In this document: one piece after another, positions 53,434 to 63,528 of the stretch
Numbering within the stretch: the stretch's first letter is position 1
Layout of the letters: each line of letters opens with the position of its first letter
Source of the DNA: Verrucomicrobiia bacterium
GTDB lineage: Bacteria > Verrucomicrobiota > Verrucomicrobiia > Palsa-1439
Direction of reading: 5' to 3'
DNA: 64,000 nucleotides
NCBI GenBank assembly: GCA_035577545.1
Contig: DATLVI010000008.1
Span: 57,070-121,069, forward strand
Notes under the pieces: generated by a model
Databases searched by the model: none
What the model saw: the letters and a program-made list of their open reading frames with translations, nothing else
Told to the model about the DNA's origin: nothing
Translations under genes and position numbers: made by a program

Positions 53434-54468
53434 TCAGGCCACGATCCGGTCGCGGAGGCCGCCGTAGGCGAAGGTGCGGGCCAACTCTTTGGCGTACATG
53501 CTCTGCGGGAAGCCGAGTTCGATCTGGCTGGACTCGTCGAGGGTCTTTAGTTGGTCAGCGGAGAGAGTCAGGTCGAGGCTGGCGAGGTTGTTCTGCAACT
53601 GGGAGAGCTTGCGCGCGCCGATGATGGGGACGACGGGGACGGGGCGGTGGCGGAGCCACGCGAGCGCGACTTGCGCCAGGCTGCGACTGGTCTGATCGGC
53701 TACTTTCTTGACGGCGACGACGACGCGGTCGGCGCGTTCTTGCTCTGGCATGAATTGCTTCATCATGTCGGTGTTCATTCGTGCCTGTTCGGACGACCCG
53801 TGGCCGTGGTACTTGCCGGTCAACACGCCACCGGCCAGTGGTGACCAAGCGGTCACGCCGATGTTTAACGCCTTAGCTACCGGGATCAACTCGCGTTCGA
53901 CCGTTCGCTCAATCAGGCTGTATTCGATCTGCATTGCGATGAAGGATGACCAGCCGCGCAGATGGGCGAGGGTGTTCGCTTGCGCGATCCACCACGCGGG
54001 GGCGTCCGAGATGCCGACGTAGAGCACCTTGCCGGCGCGAACCAGGTCATCGAGTCCGCGCATGACCTCTTCGACGGGCGTGATCTGGTCCCAGATGTGG
54101 ACCCAGTAGAGATCGATATAGTCGGTCTGCAGACGTTTGAGGCTCGCGTCCACGGACTGCATCATGCTCTTGCGGTGGTTGCCGGCGGCGTTCGGGTCGG
54201 TGCCGGGAGCGGCGTTGGTGTATTTGGTGGCCAGCACCACGCTTTGGCGGTGGCCTTTCATGAACTCGCCGAGGAACGATTCGCTCGTGCCGTTCGTGTA
54301 CAGGTTGGCGGTGTCGATGAAATTGCCCCCGGCCTCGCGGAAGGCGTCGTACACTTTTCGTGAGACGTCCCTGGCGGCGCCCCAGCCCCAGTCATCGCCG
54401 AAGGTCATGGTGCCGAGAGCTGCTTCTGAAACTCGAAGTCCGCTGTTGCCCAAAAGTCTGTATCGCAT
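53434..54468 (-). CDS. Aldo/keto reductase
   Basis: 344 residues from ATG 54468 (MRYRLLGNSGLRVSEAALGT, the family opening); the longer frame to 54612 is rejected. Catalytic residues: Asp and Tyr in FIDTANLYTNGTSESFLGEF near 49-54, Lys in VVLATKYTNA near 80, His in DLYWVHIWDQITP near 122. NADPH-binding end: VPVVPIIGARKLSQLQNNLA. Resembles the YajO/AKR11-like group. It reduces aldehydes or ketones; the substrate is unknown. It ends at the repeat zone; upstream is a long repeat-filled gap. Confidence 0.9.
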   Translation of the reverse strand: MRYRLLGNSGLRVSEAALGTMTFGDDWGWGAARDVSRKVYDAFREAGGNFIDTANLYTNGTSESFLGEFMKGHRQSVVLATKYTNAAPGTDPNAAGNHRKSMMQSVDASLKRLQTDYIDLYWVHIWDQITPVEEVMRGLDDLVRAGKVLYVGISDAPAWWIAQANTLAHLRGWSSFIAMQIEYSLIERTVERELIPVAKALNIGVTAWSPLAGGVLTGKYHGHGSSEQARMNTDMMKQFMPEQERADRVVVAVKKVADQTSRSLAQVALAWLRHRPVPVVPIIGARKLSQLQNNLASLDLTLSADQLKTLDESSQIELGFPQSMYAKELARTFAYGGLRDRIVA

Positions 54469-54812
54469 AGGAATCGCCTTTCTACGTTGTGCGGGGAGGT
54501 TCGCCTTTGGCCTTGGGTGCGCCGCCTCCCGGGCTGTTGGAATATTGTTTAGGGTTTCGCGTGAATCAAGCGGGGAAATTGAGATGGCGCTGGCCGACAC
54601 GACATGCCACACAACGCAACAGCGGTATACCTATACGGCAGGCATCCCGCCCTACAATGGAACATGAACCGCTGTATCGCTAATCGATAATTTTGCTGGA
54701 CATGAGGTTGGCGGGCGGGTATAGTCGGGGGAACTGATGAACACTTCCTCCTTTGCTGCTGCTACGGCGGACACGCAACGTTCAACCCTTCGTCGCGAGG
54801 ACGCTTCCGCTT

Positions 54813-54836
54813 CCGCCTTCGCCAAGGCTATGGCGG
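54813..54836. repeat. REP-like hairpin CCGCC...GGCGG
   Basis: CCGCC TTCGCCAAGGCTAT GGCGG: five-base outer stem with an inner GCC/GGC pairing. I recall this core (CTTCGCCAAGGCTATGGCGG) as a frequent intergenic palindrome in several bacterial phyla; a database check is needed. Confidence 0.5.
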
Positions 54837-54964
54837 ATGCGTTCCTGTACGGAACGCGAAAGAAATGTGCCATTCTACCAAACGAACCCACCGATTGTGG
54901 GACGGAAAACAGCAGTTATCGGTTTGCGATACAATGGGTTACACGATAAAAATCTACCGGAAAA

Positions 54965-54996
54965 CGGTGGGTTTGTTTTCCAAAACGAACCCACCG
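54965..54996. repeat. 15-base-pair stem palindrome
   Basis: CGGTGGGTTTGTTTT (54965-54979), loop CC, AAAACGAACCCACCG (54982-54996): perfect except for one G-T wobble. No coding gene uses it; it may be a mobile MITE-like end or a bidirectional terminator. Confidence 0.8.
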
Positions 54997-55081
54997 TGAC
55001 GGGGTTTTGAGAGAGTAAACGAGGGGAGTTGGGTGGTTTTTGTGTTCGTTTGGGCACTATGGAGACGTGCTGTCGATTTAT

Positions 55082-55107
55082 GTGCGCGGTCGGGAGACCG
55101 GCGCACA
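55082..55107. repeat. Palindrome GTGCGC-GGTC / GACC-GGCGCAC
   Basis: GTGCGCGGTC and GACCGGCGCAC flank GGGA, giving a ten-base-pair stem with one bulged base. Confidence 0.65.
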
Positions 55108-55350
55108 ATAGGAGGGCGGCACGACAGAGATGCTTCGACAAGCTCAGCATGACAGGCGGGAGGAAACCGAAGCGGCAACCGGGCCGGTTGCCCTACAATT
55201 CGGAGGGAAAGGCTGGCATTGACCTAATGAATGAGTTGCGGTACAAGTGCGGCGGGGAGTTCTGATGGCATTGCCCCAAGCGATGAGGTTTTGCCGTGAA
55301 GTTACATCGTGTGGCACCTCGCAGACTCGGCTTCCAAAGCTCACTTTAGT

Positions 55351-56127
55351 ATGACGGTAAAGATTCATCTTACTGCGATTGTTGATTCTCATGCCGAGAT
55401 TGGTGGCGGCTGTGAGATTGGGCCGTATTGCGTCGTGGGGGCGAACGTGAAGCTGGGGGAGGGGTGCCGGCTGCATTCGCATGTGGTGATGGATGGGCTG
55501 ACGACGATCGGGGCGCGGTGCGAGTTTTTTCCGTTTGCAAGCATCGGGTTGAAGACGCAGGACCTGAAATATTCTGGGGGGAAAACTTACCTGGAAATCG
55601 GGTCGGACAACGTCTTTCGGGAGCATGTGACGGTGCATACGGCGACGGGGGACGGACTGTATACGCGGATCGGGTCGCACAACAATTTCTTAGCGTATTC
55701 GCATGTGGCGCATGACTGCATTGTTGGTAACCATGTGATCTTCAGCAACAACGGGACTCTGGCGGGACATGTTGTGGTGGAAGACTTTGCGATTGTTGGA
55801 GGACTGGCGGCGATTCATCAATTTTGTCGGATTGGCACGATGTCGATCATTGGCGGGTGCGCCAAGGTGGTGCAGGATGTGCCGCCGTATATGATGGCCG
55901 ATGGCAACCCGGCGGAGACGCGCGGGGTCAATAAAGTGGGGATGGAACGCAACGGGGTACCGGAAGAGGCCCAGCGGTCGCTTCGGGAGGCCTTTAAAAT
56001 ATTGTGTCGAGCGGGGTTGACAGTGAGCAATGCCTTGGATAAGATACAGTCAGAACTTCCGCCCAGCCACGAGCTGGAGCATTTCATCGACTTCTGTCGC
56101 AAGTCTGAACGCGGAATAGCCCGATAG
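55351..56127 (+). CDS. lpxA: Acyl-[ACP]-UDP-N-acetylglucosamine O-acyltransferase LpxA
   Basis: 258 residues from ATG 55351 (MTVKIHLTAIVDSHAEIGGG). Left-handed beta helix of hexapeptide repeats (IGPYCVVGANVKLGEGCRLH to IIGGCAKVVQDVPPYMMADG), the catalytic His in NNFLAYSHVAHDCIVGNHVI near 118-126 and the C-terminal helical domain VPEEAQRSLREAFKILCRAG. First step of lipid A synthesis: it moves a 3-hydroxyacyl chain from ACP to UDP-GlcNAc. It is separated from lpxC-fabZ by about 12.5 kb of other genes. First of a tight + strand run with glpX and rho. Confidence 0.95.
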   Translation: MTVKIHLTAIVDSHAEIGGGCEIGPYCVVGANVKLGEGCRLHSHVVMDGLTTIGARCEFFPFASIGLKTQDLKYSGGKTYLEIGSDNVFREHVTVHTATGDGLYTRIGSHNNFLAYSHVAHDCIVGNHVIFSNNGTLAGHVVVEDFAIVGGLAAIHQFCRIGTMSIIGGCAKVVQDVPPYMMADGNPAETRGVNKVGMERNGVPEEAQRSLREAFKILCRAGLTVSNALDKIQSELPPSHELEHFIDFCRKSERGIAR

Positions 56128-56148
56128 GCACTAAAGCAACACTCTTTC

Positions 56149-57216
56149 ATGGCGAAGTTGAGTCGTAAGCCGATTCACGATCTGGAGCGCATTATTGAGT
56201 TTGACCTGGTGCGCGCGACGGAAGCTGCTGCGTTGAACGCCTCGCAGTGGATGGGGAAGGGCGACAAGAACGCCGCGGACCAGGCGGCGTGCGATGCGAT
56301 ACGCGGTATGTTCGATTTGATACCGTGTTGCGGCGAAGTGGTCATCGGCGAGGGTATCAAGGATGAGGCGCCGGGGATTTTTCTTGGCGAACACCTTGGG
56401 ACCTGGGAACCGGGAGTCGTGCCGCTGGACATTGCGGTGGATCCCGTGGACGGCACGACGAACATTTCGAAGGGATTGCCGAATGTGATTTCCGTGCTGG
56501 CGGCGGGTAGCGCGTTTGACGGTTTGGGCAAGGCGCTGAAGAATTTGCCGAGCTTTTATTGCGAGAAGCTGGCGTACGGGCCGCGGGTGCGGAATTACAT
56601 GCTCAAGACGGGAGTCGAGCAGGTGAAGCTGGAAGCGCCGGTCGAGGAGAACGTGCTGCTGGTCGCGAAGATCCTGAATGTGCCGGTGCACGAGTTGACC
56701 ATTACGATGCTCGACCGACCACGGCATGAGGAGTTGGTCCAGCGGATCCGCAAAGTCGGCGCGCGGTTGCGGATGATTGGCGATGGGGACGTGGCGGGCG
56801 CTATCGCGCCGAGCCTGCCCGATAGCGGCACGGATTTGTACGTGGGCGTCGGCGGGTCGCCCGAAGCGGTGTTGGCAGCGACGGCGTTGCGATGCTTGGG
56901 CGGCGACATGCAGGTGAGAATGTGGCCGCGCGACGAAACCGAGCGGAAGCAATTGATCAAGGCAGGATTGGAAGAGGAACTCAACAAAGTGTACTACGCA
57001 GAGGACCTTGCGCAGGGGGATGGTATCATGTTTTGCGCGACGGGTATCAGTGACAGCCCGTTGCTGCCGGGCGTGCGGTTCATCGGCCACACCGCCATCA
57101 CGCACTCGATCCTCATGCGGGCCAATACGCGCACGGTGCGCCACATCAGAGCGGTACACGACCTGACAAAGAAAACCATACGCCTGCGTTCGACGCGGGC
57201 AGAGCAACCACTGTGA
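56149..57216 (+). CDS. glpX: Class II fructose-1,6-bisphosphatase
   Basis: 355 residues. Family motifs: EVVIGEGIKDEAPGIFLGEH, the metal/phosphate loop IAVDPVDGTTNISKGLPNVI (DPVDGT), VYVGVGGSPEAVLAA-type text (DLYVGVGGSPEAVLAATAL), and CATGISDSPLLPGVRF. Converts fructose 1,6-bisphosphate to fructose 6-phosphate in gluconeogenesis. Standard length for GlpX. The stop overlaps the rho GTG by four bases. Confidence 0.94.
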   Translation: MAKLSRKPIHDLERIIEFDLVRATEAAALNASQWMGKGDKNAADQAACDAIRGMFDLIPCCGEVVIGEGIKDEAPGIFLGEHLGTWEPGVVPLDIAVDPVDGTTNISKGLPNVISVLAAGSAFDGLGKALKNLPSFYCEKLAYGPRVRNYMLKTGVEQVKLEAPVEENVLLVAKILNVPVHELTITMLDRPRHEELVQRIRKVGARLRMIGDGDVAGAIAPSLPDSGTDLYVGVGGSPEAVLAATALRCLGGDMQVRMWPRDETERKQLIKAGLEEELNKVYYAEDLAQGDGIMFCATGISDSPLLPGVRFIGHTAITHSILMRANTRTVRHIRAVHDLTKKTIRLRSTRAEQPL

Positions 57217-58373
57217 ACGAAACAGAACAGCCGCAAACACAACCGCAACCTCCACCGCAACAATCAACCGAAGGCCAGGTCCGGGGCGTCCTTGAAGTGG
57301 GCGAGAAGGGGTTCGGATTCCTCCGCAACCCCGCGCGCAACTTCCAGATCAGCCCGAACGACATTTATGTGTCGCCGGACGTTATTCGCAAGTTCAAATT
57401 GCGACCGGGTCTCGAAATCGACGGGCGGGCCGTGCCGCCCAAGAAAGGCAGCCCGCAACTGGCCGAGATTTTCAAGATCAACGGCCAGCCACCCGAAAAG
57501 TGGGCGAGCCTCAAGAAGTTTGACGAGCTGACGAGCGTCAACCCGAATGAGCGGTTCAATTTGGAGACTGTTGGGGACCGTTATACGACGCGCGTTTTCG
57601 ATCTGATCGCGCCCCTCGGTAAAGGCACACGCGGCTTGATTGTGGCGGCGCCGCGTACCGGCAAGACGACGCTCCTGCACCATATCGCTGACGCGGTGAT
57701 CACCAACCATCCCGAGGTTCACACGATGGTGCTGTTGGTTGACGAGCGTCCGGAAGAAACGACCGATTTCCGTCGCTCGGTCAAAGGCGGCGAGGTCATC
57801 GCTTCGACCAACGACCAGACCATTGAAGAGCACGTTCGCACTGCCAAGATGGCGATTGAACGGGCCAAACGGCTGGTCGAATTCGGACGGGACGTCTTCA
57901 TTGTGCTCGACTCGATCACACGCCTCGCGCGCGCGTTTAACAATTATATCGGTTCGACCGGCCGCACGATGACCGGCGGTCTCGATGCTCGCGCGATGGA
58001 GCAGCCGCGCCGTATTTTCGCCTCGGCCCGCAAAGCAGAGGAGGGTGGTTCACTCACGATCATCGCCACTGCGTTGATTGAAACCGGCTCGCGGATGGAC
58101 GAGCTGATTTTCCAGGAATTCAAGGGCACGGGCAATTCAGAGTTGGTGCTCGACCGCAAAATCGCCGAGCAGCGATACTGGCCCGCAGTGGACATCAACG
58201 CTTCCGGTACGCGTCGCGAGGAACTGCTGCTGGCGCCGAAGGATCTCGAGGCGATCACACGACTGCGTCGCGCGTTGAGTGGCGCGCCGCCCGTCGAAGC
58301 CCTGCAGAAGCTCCTTACGGGTCTTGCCAAATTCAAGACGAACAAGGAATTTCTCAAGGCGATGGCACAGTAG
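57213..58373 (+). CDS. rho: Transcription termination factor Rho
   Basis: 386 residues, GTG coupled to glpX. A short Gln/Pro-rich N-terminus (TQPQPPPQQSTEGQ) replaces the usual helical domain. Cold-shock-like RNA-binding part GVLEVGEKGFGFLRNPARNF; P-loop GLIVAAPRTGKTTLLHHIAD near 145; VDERPEETTDFRRSVKGGEV, Walker B region VFIVLDSITRLARAFNNYIG and R-loop GGLDARAMEQPRRIFASARK. An RNA-dependent ATPase/helicase ending transcription. The next gene starts 6 bases after the stop. Confidence 0.95.
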   Translation: MNETEQPQTQPQPPPQQSTEGQVRGVLEVGEKGFGFLRNPARNFQISPNDIYVSPDVIRKFKLRPGLEIDGRAVPPKKGSPQLAEIFKINGQPPEKWASLKKFDELTSVNPNERFNLETVGDRYTTRVFDLIAPLGKGTRGLIVAAPRTGKTTLLHHIADAVITNHPEVHTMVLLVDERPEETTDFRRSVKGGEVIASTNDQTIEEHVRTAKMAIERAKRLVEFGRDVFIVLDSITRLARAFNNYIGSTGRTMTGGLDARAMEQPRRIFASARKAEEGGSLTIIATALIETGSRMDELIFQEFKGTGNSELVLDRKIAEQRYWPAVDINASGTRREELLLAPKDLEAITRLRRALSGAPPVEALQKLLTGLAKFKTNKEFLKAMAQ

Positions 58374-58379
58374 TTCGCC

Positions 58380-59138
58380 GTGGGTCGCGTCCGAGATTAC
58401 AACGAGATCGTGCAACGACTGCGGGCTTTGCCGCGTCGCGAATGGCGCGTCCAAAAAGCCGGGGAGATTTCGGGATACCCCTTCTTCTGTTTGCGGCGCA
58501 GTATTTCCAAAGACGCCCCGACGGTTCTCGTCACTGCTGGAATCCATGGCGAGGAACCCGGCGGTGTCGCAGGCGCTCTGCGCTGGCTGGAGAGCGGCGA
58601 ATGGGCGAAGTGGAATCGGAACTGGTTCGTCCTGCCGTGCATCAATCCCTACGGTTGGGAGCGCAACCAACGTCGCAACGCGCAGCGCCAGGATATCAAC
58701 CGCCAATTTCGTGGCGACACCGACTGCCTCGAAGCGGAACTGATCAAAAGGTTGGTAAAAGGCCGGCGTTTCGTGTTCTCGCTCGATTTGCATGAAGATG
58801 TGGATGCGTCGGGATACTATCTTTACGAACTGCGCGAAGGGCCGCCTTTTATCGGTGAACGCATTGTGCAGGCGGTCAGCCGGGTGATTCCCATCGATCG
58901 TCACAAGATGATCGATGGCAACCAGGCAACCGGCTTAGGCCTGATTCGTCGGGCCTCGAACGTCGGAACGCTGAAGCGCCGGCGCCGTTGGCCGATGGCA
59001 TATCATCTGTTCCTGAATTCCACCGACCATATCCTCGGCAGTGAAACGCCCGTACATTTTCCGCTGAAGCAGCGCGCCGCGGCCCATCGGATAGCGCTTC
59101 GATCCGCGCTGAGTGCGCTGGCAGGAAGGTCTCGATGA
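58380..59138 (+). CDS. M14-like carboxypeptidase / aspartoacylase-fold amidohydrolase
   Basis: 252 residues from GTG 58380. Zinc site: VLVTAGIHGEEPGGVAGALR near 48-67 (HxxE), then LPCINPYGWERNQRRNAQRQ and DINRQFRG, the M14/AstE asparagine-arginine pair, and the second metal His in VFSLDLHEDVDASGYYLYEL near 133-137. It probably hydrolyses a peptide or amide bond, perhaps in cell-wall or small-molecule turnover. No signal peptide. It sits in a run after rho. Confidence 0.78.
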   Translation: MGRVRDYNEIVQRLRALPRREWRVQKAGEISGYPFFCLRRSISKDAPTVLVTAGIHGEEPGGVAGALRWLESGEWAKWNRNWFVLPCINPYGWERNQRRNAQRQDINRQFRGDTDCLEAELIKRLVKGRRFVFSLDLHEDVDASGYYLYELREGPPFIGERIVQAVSRVIPIDRHKMIDGNQATGLGLIRRASNVGTLKRRRRWPMAYHLFLNSTDHILGSETPVHFPLKQRAAAHRIALRSALSALAGRSR

Positions 59139-59188
59139 CGTGGCATTTTCCTTGTTCGGGTCTCCGTCAACATGTTACCGTTTCCATC

Positions 59189-60172
59189 ATGCGTCGATCC
59201 ATGCTTGCGTTGTTGGTTGCGCTGATCGTGCCATGGAGTGCTCATGCCCAGATCTCGGTGCAACTCACCATGGAACGCGATACGCTGATACTCTTCGAAG
59301 CGGTACCCGTGGTGGTCAACGTCCGTAATTTCTCCGGCCGCACGATCGAACTGGCAGACGACAACCAGACCTCCTGGCTCAGTTTCCTGATCAGTGACGA
59401 GGCCAGCGCGACGATTTCGCCGGTTGGTAAACAACTGGCTTTCGACCCGGTGAAGATAGCGCCCGGGCGTACCGTGAGCATCACGGTTGACTTGTTACCA
59501 CACTACGACCTTCGCCAACGCGGCACCTTTACCGTGCGGGCGGTGGTTGATGGCGGCAGCAGGCATGCGCTTTCGCCGCCGGTCAAGTTCACGATCATAA
59601 AGGGCCGCGAAGTCTGGAAGCAAACGGTGGGTCTACCGGTTGCCGCCGGCGAGACCAACGAAGATTATCGAACATACGCGCTCCTCTCACGACGCGCCGA
59701 GCATAATGAAGTGCTGTACGCGAGCGTGCAGGATGACCCGCATGAATTGGTCTACGGGATGGTGCCGCTCGGTGAAACTATCTCGGTGGGCGAACCCTCC
59801 GCGATGATCGATAAAGCCGGCCATCTTCACGTGTTGTTCCGTAGCGGCCCACGCTCATACAGCTATGCCGAGGTGGATCCTGACGCCAAGGTGTTGAATC
59901 GCGCCGTGTACTCCGACGTGCTTTCGGTGCCGCACCTCGTCACCGACGCCGACGGTACGGTGGTCATGCGCGGCGGCGAGCAAACGTATCCTCGCGTCGA
60001 GCGAGTAATGACGGATCAGGAACTCCGGCCGCCACCACCGCCGCCTCAGGAAAAACCGCCGAAGAAAAAATGGTGGTGGCCGTTCGGCACAAATAAAACT
60101 GCCACGAACACCAATGCTGGTTCTGCGACGGCGACAAACCGTCCCCCAGACAATACCTGGACGGGTGGTTGA
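59189..60172 (+). CDS. Secreted protein of unknown function with Pro/Lys/Trp-rich tail
   Basis: 327 residues from ATG 59189 (MRRSMLALLVALIVPWSAHA, signal peptide); a frame from 59135 overlaps the previous gene. Residues 20-140 resemble an immunoglobulin-like beta sandwich (ILFEAVPVVVNVRNFSGRTI; DLRQRGTFTVRAVVDGGS). The middle looks like a beta-propeller fragment (VLYASVQDDPHELVYGMVPL; HLHVLFRSGPRSYSYAEVDP). The tail is PPPPPPQEKPPKKKWWWPFG, then an Asn/Thr-rich end. I do not recognise the family; likely periplasmic or surface. Confidence 0.7.
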   Translation: MRRSMLALLVALIVPWSAHAQISVQLTMERDTLILFEAVPVVVNVRNFSGRTIELADDNQTSWLSFLISDEASATISPVGKQLAFDPVKIAPGRTVSITVDLLPHYDLRQRGTFTVRAVVDGGSRHALSPPVKFTIIKGREVWKQTVGLPVAAGETNEDYRTYALLSRRAEHNEVLYASVQDDPHELVYGMVPLGETISVGEPSAMIDKAGHLHVLFRSGPRSYSYAEVDPDAKVLNRAVYSDVLSVPHLVTDADGTVVMRGGEQTYPRVERVMTDQELRPPPPPPQEKPPKKKWWWPFGTNKTATNTNAGSATATNRPPDNTWTGG

Positions 60173-60196
60173 GGAAGTCGCAGGCTCCGCGGATCC

Positions 60197-60619
60197 TCAT
60201 GCTGCAGCTCGCGCCTGGGGACAAACCTCAAGGGCTTGAATGGCACGTTCATCGTTGGTGGTTTTGAAGACCGCGACAAACTGGTCGCCACCTGATGAGG
60301 AGGCGTACGAGTAAAGAATCTCGACCCCTGCCATCCCCAGATGCATGCCGATCCTGGCCGCCGCGCCAACTTCATCCGAGGCACCGACAAGCACAACAGA
60401 ATTCGCCTTGCAGGAAAAACCAGCCGTTTGGAGGGCTTCCTTCGCAGCCAGCGCGTTGTCGGTAATCAGGAGAACGATCAGGTCGTTGCCGTCAGAGTAA
60501 GTGCAGTATGCGAGGACATTGACTCCGTGCTTGGCGACAGAGGCGAGTACTCCACCAAGTGCGGCAGGTCTGTTACCAACCCGCACTGCAAGCTCCACCT
60601 CTTTCCTCGCCTTCGCCAT
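60197..60619 (-). CDS. ACT-domain protein
   Basis: 140 residues from ATG 60619 with ribosome-binding site CGGAGGTG. Two ACT-like halves: VELAVRVGNRPAALGGVLAS at the start and NSVVLVGASDEVGAAARIGM in the second half, each with the Gly turn. Regulatory, cytoplasmic; the ligand is not known. It is the last gene on the strand of the gcv operon, 104 bases from gcvP, and is of the same kind as the protein at 35313-35702, though not a close copy. Confidence 0.78.
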   Translation of the reverse strand: MAKARKEVELAVRVGNRPAALGGVLASVAKHGVNVLAYCTYSDGNDLIVLLITDNALAAKEALQTAGFSCKANSVVLVGASDEVGAAARIGMHLGMAGVEILYSYASSSGGDQFVAVFKTTNDERAIQALEVCPQARAAA

Positions 60620-60723
60620 AGCACCTCCGACGAATGGAAATATCATACACTTCTCCAAGAGAACTGCAAACGAAATTATCTGGGCCGCAGGCGCTTACAG
60701 GTGGTAACCGCGAAAGCTTTTAT

Positions 60724-63528
60724 CTAACTGGGTTGCGCGTCTGCGGCTGCATAAGCCTCGACAGGCAGGCAAGTGCAAACGACATGGCGGTCACCGTACA
60801 CATTGTCCACCCGCCCAACAGCGGGCCAAAACTTGTGCTCGCGCGTCCACAGAGCGGGAAAGGCTGCCCGCTCGCGACTGTATGGATGCTCCCAGTTGTC
60901 GGCAACCGCCACCCGTGCGGTGTGTGGCGCGTTTTTCAAGGGATTATTGACGCGATCCATCGAACCCGATTCAATTGCTTTGATCTCGGCGTGGATCGCG
61001 ATCATCGCATCGCAAAACCGGTCAATCTCAGCTTTGGACTCACTTTCGGTTGGCTCGATCATGAGCGTACCGGGCTCGGGCCATGACATCGTCGGCGCAT
61101 GAAACCCGTAATCGATCAATCGTTTCGCGATGTCCTCGACTTCCACGTTCGCTGTGTTCTTGAACTGACGACAATCAATAATGCACTCGTGCGCGACAAG
61201 ATCACCGTGGCCTTTGTAAAGCGTCGGGAAATACAGTTCGAGCCGTTTCGCAATGTAGTTGGCGTTCAAGATCGCCACCTTCGTTGCATCAACAAGGCCA
61301 TCGCCGCCCATGAGCGCAATGTACATCCACGGGATGGTGAGAATGCTGGCGCTACCCCAGGGCGCCGCGGACACCGGGCCAATAGCTTGCGGACCGCCCA
61401 CTTTCGCGAGCGGATGCTTTGGCAGATAGGGAACCAGATGCCCCGCGACAGCGATCGGCCCCATGCCCGGGCCGCCTCCGCCATGCGGTATGCAAAATGT
61501 CTTGTGTAAGTTCAGGTGGCAAACGTCGGCGCCCATGTCACCCGGCCGGCATAACCCGACCTGCGCGTTCATGTTCGCGCCGTCCATGTACACCTGCCCG
61601 CCGTTCTCGTGCATAATCTGGCAGACTTCCCGAATCGTTTCCTCGAAAACGCCGTGGGTGGACGGATACGTCACCATGAGCGCGCCTAGATCCTTCCGGT
61701 GCTCCTGTGCCTTCGCTCGGAGATCAGCCACATCGATATTACCGTCAGCGTCACACGCAACCGCGACAACCTTGAACCCTGCCATTACCGCGCTCGCAGG
61801 ATTTGTCCCGTGAGCGGACACGGGAATGAGGCACATGTCACGATGATTCTGGCCGCGCCGTTTCTGATATTCGCGGATGACCAACAACCCGGCGTATTCG
61901 CCCTGCGAACCGGCATTCGGCTGCAGGGAGATGGCGGCAAGACCCGTGATTTCCCCCAGCCAGGACTCGAGTTGCTGAAAGATGATCTGATAACCAGCTG
62001 TTTGCTCTCGCGGCGCAAACGGATGCAGTTTCCCCACCTCCGGCCAGGTGACGGGAATCATCTCCGCCGTGGCATTCAGTTTCATCGTGCACGACCCGAG
62101 CGGGATCATTGAAGTCGTAAGCGACAGGTCCTTCGCCTCGAGCCGCTTGATGTACCGCAGCATCTCATGCTCGGTATGATATTGGTTGAAGACGGGATGT
62201 GTGAGAAATGGTGTCTTACGGGCGAATGCACCAAGGTCGGAATCAGAAAGGACCGTGACATTACGCTCTGCGAGACGGTTCAAATCCTCCGCAGTCGTCG
62301 TTTCGTCGAACGACACGCCCCACGATCCGTCGGGATATTCGCGCGCATTCAAGTCCCCCGGCTTTGGCGCTCGCCGAAAATGAAGTGTATCGAAGAACGG
62401 TTCCTCCTGCGATTCACCCCGGGCAGCGGCGAAAGCTTTCGCCAGCGCATGGATCCGCCTGGCAATCTTCCTCAGTCCCTCCGGTCCATGGTACACCGCG
62501 TACATCGATGCCATAACGGCCAGCAGTACCTGCGCGGTGCAGATGTTGCTCGTGGCCTTTTCGCGACGGATGTGTTGCTCGCGGGTCTGCAGCGCGAGAC
62601 GCAGGGCAGGATTACCTTGCGCATCTTTCGAAACGCCAACGAGACGACCGGGCATGTGCCGTTTAAACTTGTCCCGCGTGGCAAAAAATGCGGCATGCGG
62701 TCCGCCATAGCCCATCGGCACCCCAAAGCGTTGCGCGCTGCCAACCGCAACGTCCGCTCCGAACTCCCCCGGCGGCTTCAGCAGCGTGAGCGCCAGTAAG
62801 TCCGTTGCGATGACCGCGAACGCCTTGTGCTCATGAACTGCGCGAATGAATGGCTCGTAATCAAGAATCCCGCCATCGGTTGCGGGGTACTGCAGCAGCA
62901 CGCCGAAGACCTTCTCGTTGAGCGTGAACTTCGTGTGATCTCCAACGACCACTTCAATTCCAATTGGCTCGGCGCGCGTCCGCACCACCGCGATGGTTTG
63001 CGGGTGGCAGGTCTCAGAGACGAAGAAGACGTTCCGGCCTTCATGGCCTTGAAGGCCGTGGCACATCGTCATTGCCTCAGCGGCCGCCGTCGCCTCATCG
63101 AGCAAGGAAGCATTAGCCACTTCCATCCCTGTCAGATCAACCACCATCGTCTGGAAGTTCAGCAGCGCTTCGAGCCGGCCCTGCGAAATCTCTGCCTGAT
63201 ACGGCGTGTACTGTGTGTACCAGCCAGGATTTTCCATGACGTTCCGCTGGATCACAGGCGGCGTGATGCAATCGTAATAGCCCATGCCAATATACGAACG
63301 GCACACCTTGTTCTTCGACATGATGGCTTTTAATTCGGCGAGCAACTCTGCCTCACTGCGGGCCGCAGAAAGCGAAAGAGGTTTCTTGAGGCGAATCTGC
63401 TTCGGGATCGCCGCGTCAATCATTGTGTCGAGGGTGGGGAAGCCGACGACGCGCAGCATCTCCTGAATGTCTTCAGGGCTCGGGCCAATATGCCGATCCG
63501 CAAAACGCTCAGGACGTTCGATGTTCAT
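60724..63528 (-). CDS. gcvP: Glycine dehydrogenase (decarboxylating), P-protein
   Basis: 934 residues, the single-chain (homodimeric) form. N-terminus [40 protein letters not shown]; the PLP-binding Lys in [20 protein letters not shown] near 684; and late motifs [20 protein letters not shown] and [20 protein letters not shown]. It decarboxylates glycine with transfer of the aminomethyl group to GcvH lipoate. The ATG overlaps the gcvH stop (ATGA). Confidence 0.96.
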   Translation of the reverse strand: MNIERPERFADRHIGPSPEDIQEMLRVVGFPTLDTMIDAAIPKQIRLKKPLSLSAARSEAELLAELKAIMSKNKVCRSYIGMGYYDCITPPVIQRNVMENPGWYTQYTPYQAEISQGRLEALLNFQTMVVDLTGMEVANASLLDEATAAAEAMTMCHGLQGHEGRNVFFVSETCHPQTIAVVRTRAEPIGIEVVVGDHTKFTLNEKVFGVLLQYPATDGGILDYEPFIRAVHEHKAFAVIATDLLALTLLKPPGEFGADVAVGSAQRFGVPMGYGGPHAAFFATRDKFKRHMPGRLVGVSKDAQGNPALRLALQTREQHIRREKATSNICTAQVLLAVMASMYAVYHGPEGLRKIARRIHALAKAFAAARGESQEEPFFDTLHFRRAPKPGDLNAREYPDGSWGVSFDETTTAEDLNRLAERNVTVLSDSDLGAFARKTPFLTHPVFNQYHTEHEMLRYIKRLEAKDLSLTTSMIPLGSCTMKLNATAEMIPVTWPEVGKLHPFAPREQTAGYQIIFQQLESWLGEITGLAAISLQPNAGSQGEYAGLLVIREYQKRRGQNHRDMCLIPVSAHGTNPASAVMAGFKVVAVACDADGNIDVADLRAKAQEHRKDLGALMVTYPSTHGVFEETIREVCQIMHENGGQVYMDGANMNAQVGLCRPGDMGADVCHLNLHKTFCIPHGGGGPGMGPIAVAGHLVPYLPKHPLAKVGGPQAIGPVSAAPWGSASILTIPWMYIALMGGDGLVDATKVAILNANYIAKRLELYFPTLYKGHGDLVAHECIIDCRQFKNTANVEVEDIAKRLIDYGFHAPTMSWPEPGTLMIEPTESESKAEIDRFCDAMIAIHAEIKAIESGSMDRVNNPLKNAPHTARVAVADNWEHPYSRERAAFPALWTREHKFWPAVGRVDNVYGDRHVVCTCLPVEAYAAADAQPS

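Larger units (their letters stand above)
54469..55350. other. 882-base repeat-rich intergenic region
   Basis: No gene is supported: short frames here have no ribosome-binding site and read across palindromes. Contents include hairpins at 54813-54836, 54965-54996 and 55082-55107, a third partial copy of the ACGAACCCACCG arm at about 54882-54893, a GGCAACC/GGTTGCC palindrome near 55171-55189 and a common bacterial intergenic sequence (GCTTCGACAAGCTCAGCATG) at 55133-55152. It looks like a sink for REP-like elements between the accessory block and lpxA. Confidence 0.6.

Noticed and set aside
54737..54949. 70-codon open frame in the lpxA-upstream gap
   Set aside because: It reads through palindromic REP-like sequence and has no ribosome-binding site.
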